NCBI GenBank assembly: GCA_001871685.1 | Contig: MNVK01000044.1 | Location: forward strand, 1-32,337 | Origin: Nitrospirae bacterium CG1_02_44_142 | GTDB taxonomy: Bacteria; Nitrospirota; Thermodesulfovibrionia; Thermodesulfovibrionales; UBA1546 | Direction of reading: 5' to 3' | Length of the DNA: 32,337 nucleotides | Part shown: in pieces, positions 8,683-18,176 of the stretch | Numbering within the stretch: position 1 is the first letter of the stretch | Layout of the letters: every line of letters starts with the position of its first letter | Translations under genes and position numbers: made by a program | Notes under the pieces: generated by a model | What the model was told of the DNA's origin: nothing | What the model saw: the letters and a program-made list of their open reading frames with translations, nothing else | Databases searched by the model: none

Positions 8683-8796
8683 GAGGCTCTTGCAAAAGTA
8701 CGGATTTAGCATTCTGAGCTTGTCTAAGGGTTCTGTTATTCTTCTACAAGCTCAGAATGACAGAAGGGTTTTTCCCAATACTTTTGCAAGAGCCTC
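8683..8796. repeat. Nested inverted-repeat (MITE/REP-like) element
   Basis: Perfect 18-bp outer arms gaggctcttgcaaaagta (8683-8700) / tacttttgcaagagcctc (8779-8796) and perfect 14-bp inner arms cattctgagcttgt (8710-8723) / acaagctcagaatg (8746-8759). Confidence 0.9.
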
Positions 8797-8887
8797 AAAT
8801 TTTAATTCCGGTAAAAATCCTCTTCTCCGCAAGTCGGACGGGGCTGCGGCAATTGCCTTCCCTAATCAAGAAATGCTAAAATGATAA

Positions 8888-10378
<1,491 letters not shown>

Positions 10379-11464
10379 TCACACGTTAAATCTGAAATTG
10401 ATTATATCCCCGTCTTTTACTGCGTAAGTTTTGCCCTCAAGCCTCAGCAGCCCCTTTTCACGCGCGGCAGACATGCTGCCGTTTGATATGAAAGCATCAA
10501 ATGATACAACCTCTGCCCTTATGAATCCGCGCTCAATGTCAGAATGAATCTTTCCAGCCGCCTTCTGGGCGTCTGTGCCTTTCTTTATTGTCCAGGCCCT
10601 GACCTCATCCTCTCCTGCGGTAAGAAATGAGATAAGTCCGAGGAGGTCGTACGAGACATGGATTAATCTGTTCAATGCAGGCTCCTGAATGCCGAGGTCC
10701 TTAAGAAATGCCTCCGCCTCTTCCGGAGATAACTGCGCAATCTCCATCTCAATCTTGCCGCAGAGGTTTAATACTTTTACCTGCCTGCCTTTGAAGAACT
10801 TCTGAAGTCCGGAAGTTGTTCCGGCAGTCTCTTCGGAATTCAAATCTTTTTCCGAAACATTTAAAACAATAACCACAGGCTTTATTGACATGAACTGGAG
10901 GTTTCTCATAGTCTTTTGCTCTTCCTCTGAGAATTCAATATCTCTGAGAGGCGTCTCCTTTTCAAGAACCTCTTTGCACTTTAAAAGAATCTTCTTTTCT
11001 GTCTCATCAGGCTTCTTGCCTCTCTTTTTCCCCTGCTCCATCCTTTCAAGCCGTTTTTCAACAAGTTCCAAATCTCCGAAAATCATCTCAAGCTCTACGG
11101 TCTCCGCATCGCGGGCGGGGTTTATATTTTCCAGCGGATGGACTATGGATTCATCCTCAAAACCTCTGACAACATGGACTACAGCGTCAACGTCTTTTAT
11201 CAGGTCAAAGACCTTTCTGTTCTGCTCAATATCGCCTTTTGTAATGCCGATATAATCAACATATTCTACTGTTGCATATGTAGTTTTCTTCGGCTTATAA
11301 ATCTCTGCCAGTTTTTCAATCCTTGAATCAGGGACTTTCACGACGCCGAGATGAGGCTCTGCCGTGAGAGTCGGATATACCGTTGTCTCAAGGTTTAGGC
11401 AGGTCAGGGCATTAAAGATTGTTGTCTTTCCTGAATTTGCAAGTCCTATAACAGCTATCTTCAT
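10379..11464 (-). CDS. ychF: Redox-regulated ATPase/GTPase YchF (Obg family, TGS domain)
   Basis: IAVIGLANSGKTTIFNALT, VVHVVRGFEDESIVHPLENINPARD, C-terminal IERGFIRAEVVSFD...KDGDIINFRFNV. Confidence 0.96.
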   Translation of the reverse strand: MKIAVIGLANSGKTTIFNALTCLNLETTVYPTLTAEPHLGVVKVPDSRIEKLAEIYKPKKTTYATVEYVDYIGITKGDIEQNRKVFDLIKDVDAVVHVVRGFEDESIVHPLENINPARDAETVELEMIFGDLELVEKRLERMEQGKKRGKKPDETEKKILLKCKEVLEKETPLRDIEFSEEEQKTMRNLQFMSIKPVVIVLNVSEKDLNSEETAGTTSGLQKFFKGRQVKVLNLCGKIEMEIAQLSPEEAEAFLKDLGIQEPALNRLIHVSYDLLGLISFLTAGEDEVRAWTIKKGTDAQKAAGKIHSDIERGFIRAEVVSFDAFISNGSMSAAREKGLLRLEGKTYAVKDGDIINFRFNV

Positions 11465-11468
11465 TATT

Positions 11469-12494
11469 TTAGAACAGCCCCTTAGGTATGCTTATACCAA
11501 GATGCTGATATGCATGTTTTGTGGCAAATCTGCCTCTCGGAGTTCTTTCAAGGAAACCCTCCTGCAGGAGATAAGGCTCATAGACGTCTTCTATTGTTTC
11601 TTTATCCTCTCTCAATGCCGCCGAAAGAGTATCCACACCAACAGGACCTCCTCCGAATTTCTCTATTATTATTGACAGAAGTTTCCTGTCTACATCGTCA
11701 AGCCCCTTTTCATCAACGTCAAGGGCCAGAAGAGAGTCCTTTGTTATCTTCAGGTCAATCGCCCCGTCTCCTTTCACCTGCGCAAAATCCCTTATCCTTC
11801 TGAGAAGCCTGTTTACAATCCTCGGCGTCCCCCGCGAGCGCAGTGCAATCTCAAGAGCTGCGTCATCCTTAATTTCTATACCCATAATCCCCGCAGACCT
11901 CAGCGCTATTTTTTTAAGCTCAGAGCGCCCATAAAATCCAAGCCTGTTTATTACGCCGAATCTGTCTCTTAAAGGCGAGGTAAGAAGTCCCGTCCTGGTT
12001 GTTGCGCCTATCAAGGTAAACTTTGGCAGGCTCAGTTTCAGGGTCCTGGCATTAGGCCCTTGCCCTATGATTATGTCAAGCTGATAATCCTCCATTGCGG
12101 GATAAAGAACCTCCTCCACTATCCTCGGGAGGCGGTGTATCTCGTCTATGAAGAGGATGTCAAAGTCTGACAGGTTTGTAAGTATTGCGGCGAGGTCTCC
12201 CGGCCTCTCAAGCACAGGCCCTGATGTGGACCTTATATTTACCTTAAGCTCGTTTGCGATTATTGTCGCAAGCGTTGTCTTGCCAAGCCCCGGAGGCCCG
12301 CAGAAAAGGACATGGTCTAAAGGCTCATTCCTCTGCCTGGCAGCAGTGATAAATACTCCGAGATTTTCTCTTATCTTTTCCTGCCCAATAAAATCGCTGA
12401 ATATCTTTGGCCGCAGATTAAGTTCATAGGTCAAGTCTTCTTCTTTAACAACAGGATTTACTGTCCTTTCAGGATTGTCGTCTTTACGAATCAT
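11469..12494 (-). CDS. ruvB: Holliday junction branch migration helicase RuvB
   Basis: [80 protein letters not shown]. Confidence 0.98.
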   Translation of the reverse strand: MIRKDDNPERTVNPVVKEEDLTYELNLRPKIFSDFIGQEKIRENLGVFITAARQRNEPLDHVLFCGPPGLGKTTLATIIANELKVNIRSTSGPVLERPGDLAAILTNLSDFDILFIDEIHRLPRIVEEVLYPAMEDYQLDIIIGQGPNARTLKLSLPKFTLIGATTRTGLLTSPLRDRFGVINRLGFYGRSELKKIALRSAGIMGIEIKDDAALEIALRSRGTPRIVNRLLRRIRDFAQVKGDGAIDLKITKDSLLALDVDEKGLDDVDRKLLSIIIEKFGGGPVGVDTLSAALREDKETIEDVYEPYLLQEGFLERTPRGRFATKHAYQHLGISIPKGLF

Positions 12495-12515
12495 CGTTAC
12501 CTTTAATTTGCCTTT

Positions 12516-12601
12516 TTGTCATTGCGAGCGAAGCGTGGCAATCTTGTTGTTTGAGATTGCTTCGTCATCCCGAAAGCTTTCGGGATTCCTCGCAATGACA
12601 A
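12516..12601. repeat. Intergenic palindromic repeat between ruvA and ruvB
   Basis: Outer 13-bp arms ttgtcattgcgag (12516-12528) / ctcgcaatgacaa (12589-12601); internal gcaatct/agattgc pair and perfect palindrome cccgaaagctttcggg. Confidence 0.88.
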
Positions 12602-12602
12602 T

Positions 12603-13190
12603 TTAATATTCTTCTTCACTATTGTTTCCTGTCAGATATTTTAAAGATTCTTTTAGCAAAGTTTCTATATCCTTATATCCTTTTTTATAAGCCGCCTCCA
12701 GCGACTCCATCGCCTCTGATTTTTTATAGCCGAGATTAACGAGCGCTGAAAGCGTATCTTCAAAAAGCCTGTCTCTAAATTGCTCTGCCCGGGGGAGCTT
12801 TTCCCTTAGTTCAAGTATTAACCTCTGCGCTGTTTTCTTGCCAAGCCCGGGTATCCGGCATAAGAGCGCAACATCCTCTTTTTCAATTGCATTTATGAAA
12901 TCATCATGCGCTATGCCTGAGAGAATGTTTAAGGCCATCTTCGGGCCTATGCCTGTTACGCCGAGAAGGGTTGTGAATATCCTTTTTTCATCCTCAGTGG
13001 TAAAGCCGTATAGATGGAGAGCGTCTTCACGGACATGAGTATAGATATGCAGGAAAACACTGCTGCCTTCTTCCGGAAAATTTGCGAGTACGCTTAAAGG
13101 GACATTTACCTGATAACCCACGCCGCCGACTTCCACGATAACATTATCCGGTCTCCTTGAAATGAGTTTTCCTCTTAATGAACCAATCAT
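12603..13190 (-). CDS. ruvA: Holliday junction DNA helicase RuvA
   Basis: MIGSLRGKLISRRPDNVIVEVGGVGYQVNVPLS, LLGVTGIGPKMALNILSG, CRIPGLGKKTAQRLILELREK. Confidence 0.97.
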   Translation of the reverse strand: MIGSLRGKLISRRPDNVIVEVGGVGYQVNVPLSVLANFPEEGSSVFLHIYTHVREDALHLYGFTTEDEKRIFTTLLGVTGIGPKMALNILSGIAHDDFINAIEKEDVALLCRIPGLGKKTAQRLILELREKLPRAEQFRDRLFEDTLSALVNLGYKKSEAMESLEAAYKKGYKDIETLLKESLKYLTGNNSEEEY

Positions 13191-13370
13191 AGCTTTGATT
13201 TTAACAGATAGCGCATTGTTTTATCCTTCCAACCCCGCCTGAAGCTCTGATTGAAAATCCTATTAGTTCTTTCCTCTCAAAGCCTTTAAAATAAAAAATT
13301 GGCGGTGCCTTTTGGTTAAAATCCGAACTTTTTTTGACGAAAATCCGGACTTTGAATTTTGATAATTTTT

Positions 13371-13440
13371 GCCCGCCCTCGCTTTCGCCGCTTCTTTTTT
13401 CGCCACCGCAATTTTTCGTGCCAGCAAAGCTGGCGCGCCG
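13371..13440. repeat. Left GC-rich hairpin-bearing inverted repeat flanking the R-M island
   Basis: cgccctcgct...ttttcgccaccgcaatttttcgt, then the hairpin gccagc-aaa-gctggc; matches the reverse complement of 15968-16003. Confidence 0.75.
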
Positions 13441-13441
13441 C

Positions 13442-13833
13442 CTATTTCTTTTCGGGTTTTCTCATTATAAACAAATACTTAAAACCTCTCAAGTAAAAAT
13501 TATATTGCCTTGCTCTATTGTGCCAAACTCCCGTGTTTGATGTTTGATTATGTCTCGTTAGACAAATAATGTCCATTGGCTCAAAATATTTTTCCAATCT
13601 CTGCCACATTAAAAATCCAACTGCTGTAAATTTCTTTTTAATCCATTGGTCGGCAATAACCCAACCCATTACTTTGCCGGGCTTCAAAATTCTTGCAATT
13701 TCAGAAGCGGTTTTTTCTAATTCGTCGTAAAATTCTGCTTTCTCGCAAGAAATTTTGCCTATACATTTTTCATCATCTGAATACTTGATATTATCCGAGT
13801 ATGGCGAATCAATAAAAACAAAATCAACAGAAA
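13442..13833 (-). pseudogene. 5'-truncated DNA methyltransferase remnant (DPPY-like half)
   Basis: Minus-strand frame, open after a TAG near 13836: ISVDFVFIDSPYSDNIKYSDDEK...EIARILKPGKVMGWVIADQWIKKKFTAVGFLMWQRLEKYFEPMDIICLTRHNQTSNTGVWHNRARQYNFYLRGFKYLFIMRKPEKK; no N-terminal SAM-binding FxGxG half. Confidence 0.65.
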
Positions 13834-14126
13834 TCTAATCGCTGGACATCTTCGTTGGTCAATCCATATTTCTTTAACATTTGTTCATTCCTCAAAAACG
13901 CTCCCCGTTCCTGATGATCATTTTCTGGGTGAAAATCAATAATTGAATCTGCATAACTGGATAATAATGCTTTCCAATCCTCTTTACTAATTTTTTCAAC
14001 CTTAATGCGCAACTCCCATTCTTTAATAAATTCCAATAATCTTTCTGTTGCCTCCACGTTGTCTAAAGAAAAAATGGCGTCGCTTGGATTTAATCCTACA
14101 GATTTTAATATTTTTGTTGCGTTCAT
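13824..14126 (-). CDS. Hypothetical protein, 100 aa, downstream of the HNH nuclease in the R-M island
   Basis: Open frame MNATKILKSVGLNPSDAIFSLDNVEATERLLEFIKEW...; same strand and tight spacing with the R-M genes; no family recognised. Confidence 0.65.
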   Translation of the reverse strand: MNATKILKSVGLNPSDAIFSLDNVEATERLLEFIKEWELRIKVEKISKEDWKALLSSYADSIIDFHPENDHQERGAFLRNEQMLKKYGLTNEDVQRLDFC

Positions 14127-14132
14127 AGTTTT

Positions 14133-14720
14133 TTATTTCTCCCAAATTATATGACAGTTAATATTGTGTTTTTCATAGTCTTTCAACACATCAGCGCAAA
14201 AATCTATCAATTCCTTATTTTTTTCACTTTTGGCCAATTCATATAATCGAATAAACATCTTCTTTCCTGTTTCAGTTTGCTTGAGATGTTTTTTTACAAA
14301 ATTGTGTTGTGCACATAAGGTTTGTCCGTTTTCAACTACTGCTTTTCCACCTTCATATCTTGATTTAATGTGATCAACTTGTAATTCAATCCCGTCCTCT
14401 CTGCCTCGTCCGCACTGGACACATTTATAGCCGTCTCGTTTTAAAATAAATTCTTTTTGTTCAGGCGTAAAATCCTCCAGTTCTCGTTGATTAACCGCTT
14501 CCGGGTCATAGCGATAAATTCCTTTTTTAACTTTTATCAAAAACCCCACTTCGTGCAAGTTTCTAATTGACCGCCAAGTGTCTCGCGGCTTTTTATTGTA
14601 AAGTCTTTTATATTTTGCCTCAACCCAATCTACAACTGGGCCGTGTGTCATATCCTGTTTTGGATGTGCCTTAAAATATTCAATAAGTAAATCTCGTATT
14701 GATTTGTTTTTCTTTTTCAT
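14133..14720 (-). CDS. HNH endonuclease, probable restriction endonuclease
   Basis: YKCVQCGRGREDGIELQVDHIKSRYEGGKAVVENGQTLCAQHN HNH motif; winged-helix-like N-terminus; start set to MKKKNKSIRDLL after the MTase stop. Confidence 0.85.
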   Translation of the reverse strand: MKKKNKSIRDLLIEYFKAHPKQDMTHGPVVDWVEAKYKRLYNKKPRDTWRSIRNLHEVGFLIKVKKGIYRYDPEAVNQRELEDFTPEQKEFILKRDGYKCVQCGRGREDGIELQVDHIKSRYEGGKAVVENGQTLCAQHNFVKKHLKQTETGKKMFIRLYELAKSEKNKELIDFCADVLKDYEKHNINCHIIWEK

Positions 14721-14728
14721 AGTTGTTA

Positions 14729-15565
14729 TTAAGTTAATAAATTTGTTTGATCTATTTTTGCCTCTGTCCGTAATCGTTTGATTGCTATATCGCAATAATC
14801 TTTATCAATATCAACACCGATTCCTTTTCTATTGTGTAAATATGAAGCGATAAGCGTTGAACCGCTTCCCAAAAATGGATCTAAAACCGTATCGCCGATA
14901 TAACTAAATAATTTTATACAGCGTTTTGGTAATTCAATCGGGAATGGCGCAGGGTGTCCGCCCGCCCCTTTTTTACTTTGGCCGTTGAAAGTCCAAATTC
15001 CATTTGTCCAGTCCATAAATTCTTGTTTTGTAATATCGTTTTTTCTGCTTCCACTAGTTTTTTTCCAGCTATCTTTATACAAAACCAAAATCAATTCAAC
15101 CGGAGCAATAACATAAGGGGCAGAAGCGGACATAAACGAACCCCAGGCGGTGCGGCGAGAAATATTTCCCTCGTTCCAAATAATTGTTGAGTGATATTTC
15201 CAGCCAATATCTTTTGCGATTTTTGTAATATCCGCTCCAACTGATTTTTGGCCGCCTTTGTTTTTATCAAGTGGGATATTTAGTAAAAATCGCCCCTCCT
15301 TTTTTGCTAAGTCAAAACATTTTTTGATCCATTTTTGAGTAAATTCTAAATAATCCTCGTAAGTTAAATTGTCGGCATGTGAATTGTAATGAATATCAAC
15401 ATTGTAAGGCGGAGAAGTAACAATCAAATCAACGGAGCTTTCCGGGATAGCAGTAATTTTCAAAAAATCTTCATTGAAAATTGAAATTTTGTCATTTTCA
15501 AAATATGGCTTTTTTACTTCGCCAACTGGTTTTATATTCTGTTTTGCGGACATTGTGTTTTGCAT
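14729..15565 (-). CDS. Site-specific DNA methyltransferase (N4/N6, beta-class motif order)
   Basis: VDLIVTSPPYNVDIHYN before DTVLDPFLGSGSTLIASYLHNRKGIGVDID. Confidence 0.93.
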   Translation of the reverse strand: MQNTMSAKQNIKPVGEVKKPYFENDKISIFNEDFLKITAIPESSVDLIVTSPPYNVDIHYNSHADNLTYEDYLEFTQKWIKKCFDLAKKEGRFLLNIPLDKNKGGQKSVGADITKIAKDIGWKYHSTIIWNEGNISRRTAWGSFMSASAPYVIAPVELILVLYKDSWKKTSGSRKNDITKQEFMDWTNGIWTFNGQSKKGAGGHPAPFPIELPKRCIKLFSYIGDTVLDPFLGSGSTLIASYLHNRKGIGVDIDKDYCDIAIKRLRTEAKIDQTNLLT

Positions 15566-15570
15566 AAAGA

Positions 15571-15789
15571 TTATTTGATTAAATCATCTACCTTAACACC
15601 TAACGCGTTGGCGATTTTTGATAAGGTATCAATTGTTGGATTTTTAATTGTTCCCGATTCAATTTTAATAACAGTGTTATAGGCGACATCTGCCATTTTT
15701 GACAACCTATCCTGCGAAACACCCTTTTTATTTCGGGCTTTTTTTATGTTTTCCGATATTGTTGATATTTCGTTTGACTTGCTTGCCAT
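15571..15789 (-). CDS. XRE-family HTH regulator (probable R-M controller protein)
   Basis: ISENIKKARNKKGVSQDRLSKMADVAYNTVIKIESGTIKNPTIDTLSKIANALGVKVDDLIK; first gene of the C-M-R run. Confidence 0.92.
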   Translation of the reverse strand: MASKSNEISTISENIKKARNKKGVSQDRLSKMADVAYNTVIKIESGTIKNPTIDTLSKIANALGVKVDDLIK

Positions 15790-15820
15790 AAAATACTATT
15801 ATAATTATAAGGTTATGTTG

Positions 15821-15835
15821 TGGGATTAAGTCCCA
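15821..15835 (-). promoter_or_regulatory. Candidate controller operator overlapping the XRE/R-M promoter
   Basis: tgggattaagtccca palindrome upstream of TATAATTATAAT-like -10 sequence and the XRE start. Confidence 0.45.
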
Positions 15836-15950
15836 ATCCTTACTATAATGATACTAAATTATTATAAACTTGGCAAGCAAAATAAAGGGAGTAAATCTGT
15901 TGTGTGCGCACGGGTGGGCGGGGCAAACACAACCTCCTTTCTGGCAGCGC

Positions 15951-16003
15951 ATTTTGCGAAGCAAAATACGAAAAATTGCGGCGGCGAAAAAGCGAGGGCG
16001 AGG
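15951..16003. repeat. Right GC-rich hairpin-bearing inverted repeat flanking the R-M island
   Basis: attttgc-gaa-gcaaaat hairpin, then acgaaaaattgcggcggcgaaaaagcgagggcgagg; reverse complement aligns with 13371-13419 with one ~12-nt gap and few mismatches. Confidence 0.75.
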
Positions 16004-16035
16004 CAACAACCCTCAAAAACGCTGAAATTGTAAAA

Positions 16036-16126
16036 TGGCGGAGGGGGTGAGATTCGAACTCACGTCCCGATATAATCGGGAAACGATTTTCAAGACCGTC
16101 GCCTTCAACCGCTCGGCCACCCCTCC
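16036..16126 (-). tRNA. tRNA-Ser (TGA)
   Basis: Reverse complement GGAGGGGTGGCCGAGCGGTTGAAGGCGACGGTCTTGAAAATCGTTTCCCGATTATATCGGGACGTGAGTTCGAATCTCACCCCCTCCGCCA; long variable arm, encoded CCA. Confidence 0.96.
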
Positions 16127-16131
16127 AAAAA

Positions 16132-16159
16132 AGCTATCAGCTCTCAGCGTTCAGCTAAC
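16132..16159. repeat. 7-nt-period short-word array
   Basis: AGCTATC AGCTCTC AGCGTTC AGCTAAC. Confidence 0.75.
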
Positions 16160-16224
16160 AGCAAAAGCAGTAATTATTATAGCAAATACAGGTCATCATG
16201 GCACAGTTTTGCTGGGTCTAAAAT

Positions 16225-16249
16225 AAAAAGCCCTCAAAAAGGGCTTTTT
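16225..16249 (-). terminator. Intrinsic terminator downstream of rnfB
   Basis: AAAAAGCCC-TCAAAAA-GGGCTTTTT hairpin, T-rich on both strands. Confidence 0.85.
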
Positions 16250-16255
16250 ATTTTA

Positions 16256-16286
16256 CTGAAAGCTGACTGCTGAAAGCTGATTACTG
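16256..16286. repeat. 7-nt-period short-word array
   Basis: CTGAAAG CTGACTG CTGAAAG CTGATTA CTG; inverted relative to the 16132-16159 word. Confidence 0.75.
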
Positions 16287-16292
16287 TTTTTC

Positions 16293-17474
16293 TTATGCTG
16301 CCTCAGCTTTTTTCTTTTTCTTTTCCGCCGAGGCCGCAAAGACCTCTGATGCGTTGAATGTCCCGTCTATTGCCTGAACAGGACACCTTGCCGTGCAGAT
16401 TCCGCAGCCTATACATTTATCTTTATCAATTGAGTGCTTTTTCTTCAACTCGCCTAAGGGCGCATTAACAGGACACACCTTTGCACATATCTGGCATCCA
16501 ATACATTTATCCAGCACAAATGCCTTTGACCTGTGAGGTATGAAATCAGTGATTGCCTTTGTCGGGCACTTTGGAACGCATAAGCCGCATACCTTGCACT
16601 TGTTTATGTCAATCCTTGAAAGATTATTCTCAACAGAAGGGGCATCAAACGGGCAGACCTTAACGCAGATGCCGCATGCAATGCATCCGACCTGACAGTT
16701 CTTTCTTGTGTCTCCGCCTTTATCCTTTGAATGGCATGTAACCAAGACCTGCTTTGATGCAGGAAGGACTTCTATGACCTTCACAGGACATGCCTTTTCG
16801 CATTTCCTGCAGCCTGTGCATTTCACTATATCAACAACAGGAAGATGGTCCTCGCTCATAGTTATTGCGCCAAAAGGACATACCCTTGAGCATGTGCCGT
16901 AACCAAGGCATCCGTATCTGCAAGACTTATCCCCGCCCCCTGCAAGTATCGCAGCCCTGCAGTCCTGCACGCCTTCGTATCTGAATTTTTTAACTGACTT
17001 AGACCAGCCTCCCTGACACATAATCCTTGCAAAGTTAGGCTCTAACGCAGATGCCGTCTTGCCTGTTATCCTTGCAACTGCCTCAGCGCTCTTTGCGCCT
17101 CCGGGGATACATAAATTAGACGCAACATCGGGCTCTTTGACCACAGCCTCTGCATACTGTTCGCACCCTGCAAATCCGCATGCGCCGCAGTTTGCGCCCG
17201 CAAGAACATCCCTTACCTGCTCAACCTTAGGGTCGGTCCGGACGGCAAATCTTTTTGCTGCCAGGGCCAATACGACGCCGAAAAAAGCGCCTACACCGGC
17301 AAGGAAGACAAGTGTCCATTTAATCAGGGGAATAATGTCTATCTTTTCCTTTGCCTCAACCCCGCCGCCAACACCGGCAAAAACAGAAGTAGAGCAGAAG
17401 AGCAGAAGAACAATAGAGCAGTAGAATGAAAAAGCAATAATAGTTATCTTTTTTATTTTGGAATCATTAAACAT
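16293..17474 (-). CDS. rnfB: Rnf complex subunit RnfB (polyferredoxin)
   Basis: TM segment, ANCGACGFAGCEQYAEAV Fe-S domain, then about six 4Fe-4S cysteine clusters; last gene of the rnf operon. Confidence 0.95.
   Translation of the reverse strand: MFNDSKIKKITIIAFSFYCSIVLLLFCSTSVFAGVGGGVEAKEKIDIIPLIKWTLVFLAGVGAFFGVVLALAAKRFAVRTDPKVEQVRDVLAGANCGACGFAGCEQYAEAVVKEPDVASNLCIPGGAKSAEAVARITGKTASALEPNFARIMCQGGWSKSVKKFRYEGVQDCRAAILAGGGDKSCRYGCLGYGTCSRVCPFGAITMSEDHLPVVDIVKCTGCRKCEKACPVKVIEVLPASKQVLVTCHSKDKGGDTRKNCQVGCIACGICVKVCPFDAPSVENNLSRIDINKCKVCGLCVPKCPTKAITDFIPHRSKAFVLDKCIGCQICAKVCPVNAPLGELKKKHSIDKDKCIGCGICTARCPVQAIDGTFNASEVFAASAEKKKKKAEAA
17385..17424. repeat. 8-nt-period array inside the rnfB 5' coding region
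   Basis: AGAAGTAG AGCAGAAG AGCAGAAG AACAATAG AGCAGTAG. Confidence 0.75.
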
Positions 17475-17532
17475 AAGTCACTCCTCTAACTTTTATTACA
17501 AACAGTAGCAACAGAAAATAAAAACGGTTGCA

Positions 17533-17558
17533 CTACTGCTCTTCTGTTCTACTGCTCT
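17533..17558. repeat. 8-nt-period array in the rnfA-rnfB spacer, inverted relative to 17385-17424
   Basis: CTACTGCT CTTCTGTT CTACTGCT CT. Confidence 0.7.
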
Positions 17559-17560
17559 GG

Positions 17561-18154
17561 CTATAGCGTAATCAGTCCTGAAAAACCTGTAAAAGCCAGC
17601 GCTACCAAACCTGCTACAATAAAGGCTATCGGCAGTCCCCTGAAAGGAATAGGTACATCGGCAAGCTCAAGTTTTTCGCGGATGCTTGCCATTATTACAA
17701 GCGCAAGCGCAAACCCGAGTCCTGAACCAAATGCGAAAGCAAGGCTCTGGATAAAACTATACTTCTCGCCTGCATTTATCAATGGAACTGCAAGTATGAT
17801 ACAGTTGGTAGAGATAAGGGCAAGGTAGATGCCGAGTTTGTAATAAAGCCCCGGCGATACCTTTCTCATTATAGTGTCTGCGGCCTGAACAAATCCTGCA
17901 ACAACGCCGATAAACACGATAATCTTCAGAAAAGTGATATCAAGAGGAATCATTATTCCATTAAAAACAACCCAACTGATGGCAGCGCTTATCATCATAA
18001 CAGCAGTAAACGTAATGCTCATTCCCACTGCAGTCTCCATTTTTTTGGAGACGCCGAAGAATATGCAAAGTCCGAGAAACCTCGTGAAGACAAAATTATT
18101 TATCAGCGAAGCTGATATAATTAATTCAAAAAGTTTTGTAAATTCACTTCCCAT
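17561..18154 (-). CDS. rnfA: Rnf complex membrane subunit RnfA
   Basis: LFELIISASLINNFVFTRFLGLCIFFGVSKKMETAVGM; operon context. Confidence 0.96.
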   Translation of the reverse strand: MGSEFTKLFELIISASLINNFVFTRFLGLCIFFGVSKKMETAVGMSITFTAVMMISAAISWVVFNGIMIPLDITFLKIIVFIGVVAGFVQAADTIMRKVSPGLYYKLGIYLALISTNCIILAVPLINAGEKYSFIQSLAFAFGSGLGFALALVIMASIREKLELADVPIPFRGLPIAFIVAGLVALAFTGFSGLITL

Positions 18155-18176
18155 AGCTTCCTCCTGTCTCTATCCA

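Noticed and set aside
8681-8884. 67-aa ORF after the SWIB gene
   Set aside because: Reads straight through the nested palindromic repeat; not protein-like
13300-13310. ggcggtg near the left island edge as a duplicated tRNA-Ser 3' end (att site)
   Set aside because: Only about 6 bp shared with atggcggag at the tRNA end; too short to support site-specific integration
16066-16081. tcccgatataatcggga, nearly identical to the hairpin at 8278-8294
   Set aside because: It is the variable arm of tRNA-Ser; the match to a short 8.2-kb-leader hairpin is plausibly coincidence for a 6-bp stem
16293-17474. Multiple 4Fe-4S clusters of RnfB as an unusual expansion
   Set aside because: RnfB proteins of Rnf complexes in anaerobes are known to carry several extra clusters; not novel by itself
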